A stretch of DNA of 14,804 nt. Origin: Tenericutes bacterium 4572_104 (lineage in GTDB: Bacteria; Bacillota_I; Bacilli_A; Izemoplasmatales; UBA5603). Under the pieces are notes generated by a model, which did no database searches, was not told the origin of the DNA, and was given only the letters and a program-made list of their open reading frames with translations. Below are positions 14,195 to 14,804 of this stretch, one piece after another; position 1 is the first letter of the stretch; each line of letters begins with the position of its first letter. Both the position numbers and the translations under genes were made by a program. The stretch spans positions 1 through 14,804 of the forward strand of contig NBLG01000015.1 of NCBI GenBank assembly GCA_002084435.1, given 5' to 3'.

Positions 14195-14203
14195 AAGACT
14201 CAT

Positions 14204-14210
14204 CCCCCTT
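14204..14210 (-). promoter_or_regulatory. Ribosome-binding site that decides the hppA start
   Basis: On the minus strand AAGGGGG runs straight into ATGAGTCTTATG. The first ATG (14203) has no spacer, while the second (14194) is nine bases away, which is a workable distance. Confidence 0.65.
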
Positions 14211-14224
14211 GTTTCTTACTTAAA

Positions 14225-14253
14225 ATTGTAACATTTAAAATTAACCTTTTCAA
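14225..14253 (-). promoter_or_regulatory. SigA promoter of hppA
   Basis: On the minus strand TTGAAA (14253-14248), a 17-base spacer and TACAAT (14230-14225) form a near-consensus promoter. The start would be near 14218, giving a leader of about 24 bases. Confidence 0.78.
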
Positions 14254-14303
14254 TAAATTAAAGAATTTTATGTAAGATAGTAGTAAATTAAATCATAATT
14301 ATG

Positions 14304-14309
14304 TATAAT
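14304..14309 (+). promoter_or_regulatory. Probable -10 box of the rubredoxin gene
   Basis: TATAAT at 14304-14309, preceded by TG at 14302-14303, lies 28 bases before the ATG. No clear -35 is visible at the normal distance (14281-14286 reads TAGTAA), so the promoter may be weak or may need an activator. Confidence 0.5.
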
Positions 14310-14337
14310 ATATGTAAAAATAAACAGGAGGAATATT

Positions 14338-14496
14338 ATGAAATATATATGTGATGTATGCGGATTTGTATATGATCCAGTATTAGGAGATCCTGATGGA
14401 GGAATCGCTCCAGGAACAGCTTTTGAAGATATCCCTGATGATTGGGTTTGCCCAATTTGTGGTGTAGGTAAAGAAGATTTTAGCGTTTTAGAATAG
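14338..14496 (+). CDS. Rubredoxin
   Basis: This 52-residue protein is a one-iron electron carrier typical of anaerobes, often feeding oxygen- or superoxide-scavenging proteins. The Fe(Cys)4 site is complete: C5-x2-C8-G and C38-x2-C41-G, in the patterns ICDVCG and CPICG. The conserved [22 protein letters not shown] core is intact with W36. AGGAGG lies just before the ATG. It ends in TAG. The gene stands alone between the divergent hppA promoter and its own terminator, so its redox partner cannot be read from context. Size is normal for a simple rubredoxin. Confidence 0.96.
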   Translation: MKYICDVCGFVYDPVLGDPDGGIAPGTAFEDIPDDWVCPICGVGKEDFSVLE

Positions 14497-14503
14497 TGAG
14501 ATT

Positions 14504-14530
14504 AAAGGTAAAATAATTTTACCTTTTTTT
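14504..14530 (+). terminator. Intrinsic terminator of the rubredoxin gene
   Basis: AAAGGTAAAAT (14504-14514) and ATTTTACCTTT (14516-14526) are perfect complements around a minimal loop, running into a T-tract (14524-14530) with more T-rich sequence after it. It starts 8 bases after the stop codon. Confidence 0.85.
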
Positions 14531-14555
14531 CTTTGTTTTTTTTATGATAAACACC

Positions 14556-14584
14556 TTGCTTTTCAAGCATTAATTGTCTATAAT
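14556..14584 (+). promoter_or_regulatory. SigA promoter of the CAT-family gene
   Basis: TTGCTT (14556-14561), a 17-base spacer and TATAAT (14579-14584) are near consensus. The start would be near 14591, so the leader is only about 16 bases and carries the GGGGGA ribosome site (14598-14603). Confidence 0.75.
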
Positions 14585-14606
14585 ATTCATTGTAATTGGG
14601 GGATAT

Positions 14607-14804
14607 ATGAAAGAGATAGATTTAAGCACATGGAAAAGAAAAAAACATTATGAATTTTATAAAGATTTTACAATTCCATTATTTTCTATCACTGTCCAGT
14701 TAGATATCACTGATTTTATTCATTATATAAAAGAAAACAATATTCGTTTTTTCCCTACATTTCTATATTTAATGATGAGTGCAATGAATGAAATTGATGA
14801 ATTC
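14607..14804 (+). CDS. Chloramphenicol acetyltransferase-family protein, N-terminal part
   Basis: The first 66 residues are present, cut by the window edge. The opening (MKEIDLSTWKRKKHYEFYKD), followed by FSITVQLDITDF and then IKENNIRFFPTFLYLM, matches the start of the CAT family (type A trimeric fold): basic Trp-Lys-Arg motif, first strand, then the F-(F/Y)-P-(T/A)-F segment. The catalytic histidine motif (HHxxxDG) would be in the missing C-terminal part, so neither activity nor resistance can be claimed. Many chromosomal members of this family in Firmicutes have no shown role in drug resistance. The gene has its own promoter; the ATG at 14607 follows GGGGGA with 3 bases of spacing. Confidence 0.85.
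   Translation, partial: MKEIDLSTWKRKKHYEFYKDFTIPLFSITVQLDITDFIHYIKENNIRFFPTFLYLMMSAMNEIDEF

Noticed and set aside
1..14804. Reassigned TGA (Mycoplasma/Spiroplasma code), considered because of short ClpB and other Mollicutes-like traits
   Set aside because: vorB ends cleanly at TGA (1589-1591) next to the vorA start, and Trp is encoded by TGG throughout.
1..14804. CRISPR arrays, tRNA/rRNA genes, transposases, toxin-antitoxin pairs or a defence island
   Set aside because: No regularly spaced direct repeats, no cloverleaf-like sequence and no such proteins were seen; intergenic gaps are short apart from 4851-5246.

Overview
The window is an AT-rich stretch of about 14.8 kb with standard stop-codon use: TGA ends the vorB gene, while most other genes end in TAA. 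Promoters are of the SigA type (TTGaca-N17-TATAAT) and Shine-Dalgarno sites are strong. Together these suggest a low-GC Bacillota or a Mollicutes-related bacterium that has not reassigned TGA. Ferredoxin-linked oxoacid oxidation plus a rubredoxin indicate a fermentative anaerobe. An N-domain-less ClpB resembles the short ClpB of Mollicutes, so an Acholeplasma/Izemoplasma-like lineage is plausible. This is inference, and a Clostridia or Erysipelotrichia relative is not excluded.

Layout. Positions 1-204 hold the end of an unidentified gene. Positions 298-4850 form a tightly overlapping six-gene operon: a four-subunit 2-oxoacid:ferredoxin oxidoreductase of the branched-chain (Vor) type, phosphate butyryltransferase and butyrate kinase. 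Positions 4851-5246 are non-coding, with a long hairpin ending in a T-tract and then a good promoter. A BART-superfamily (ACR3 / bile acid symporter-like) membrane transporter follows at 5247-6230. A shared bidirectional terminator separates it from the opposite-strand clpB, which has a consensus promoter overlapped by a CIRCE operator. Going right again are a serine acetyltransferase / cysteine synthase pair, a deoxynucleoside kinase and a YwaF-family membrane protein. A second shared terminator separates these from hppA (membrane pyrophosphatase, minus strand). Divergent from hppA is a small rubredoxin gene, and the window ends inside a chloramphenicol acetyltransferase-family gene.

How they fit together. 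Vor would oxidise a branched-chain 2-oxoacid to acyl-CoA and reduced ferredoxin. Ptb would convert the acyl-CoA to acyl-phosphate, and Buk would make ATP from it. The operon is therefore a self-contained route from deaminated amino acids to ATP and a short (branched) fatty acid. The membrane pyrophosphatase would recover further energy as an ion gradient; its sequence looks like the K+-independent, H+-pumping class. CysE-CysK makes cysteine from serine, which suits an Fe-S-rich anaerobe. ClpB is under heat-shock (HrcA/CIRCE) control.

No CRISPR array, rRNA, tRNA, insertion sequence with transposase, or defence island is visible. Most of the window is recognisable metabolism and housekeeping. 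The points most worth a second look are the Vor-Ptb-Buk operon, the promoter/CIRCE overlap upstream of the truncated ClpB, the nested hairpin after buk, and several enzymes with altered signature residues.
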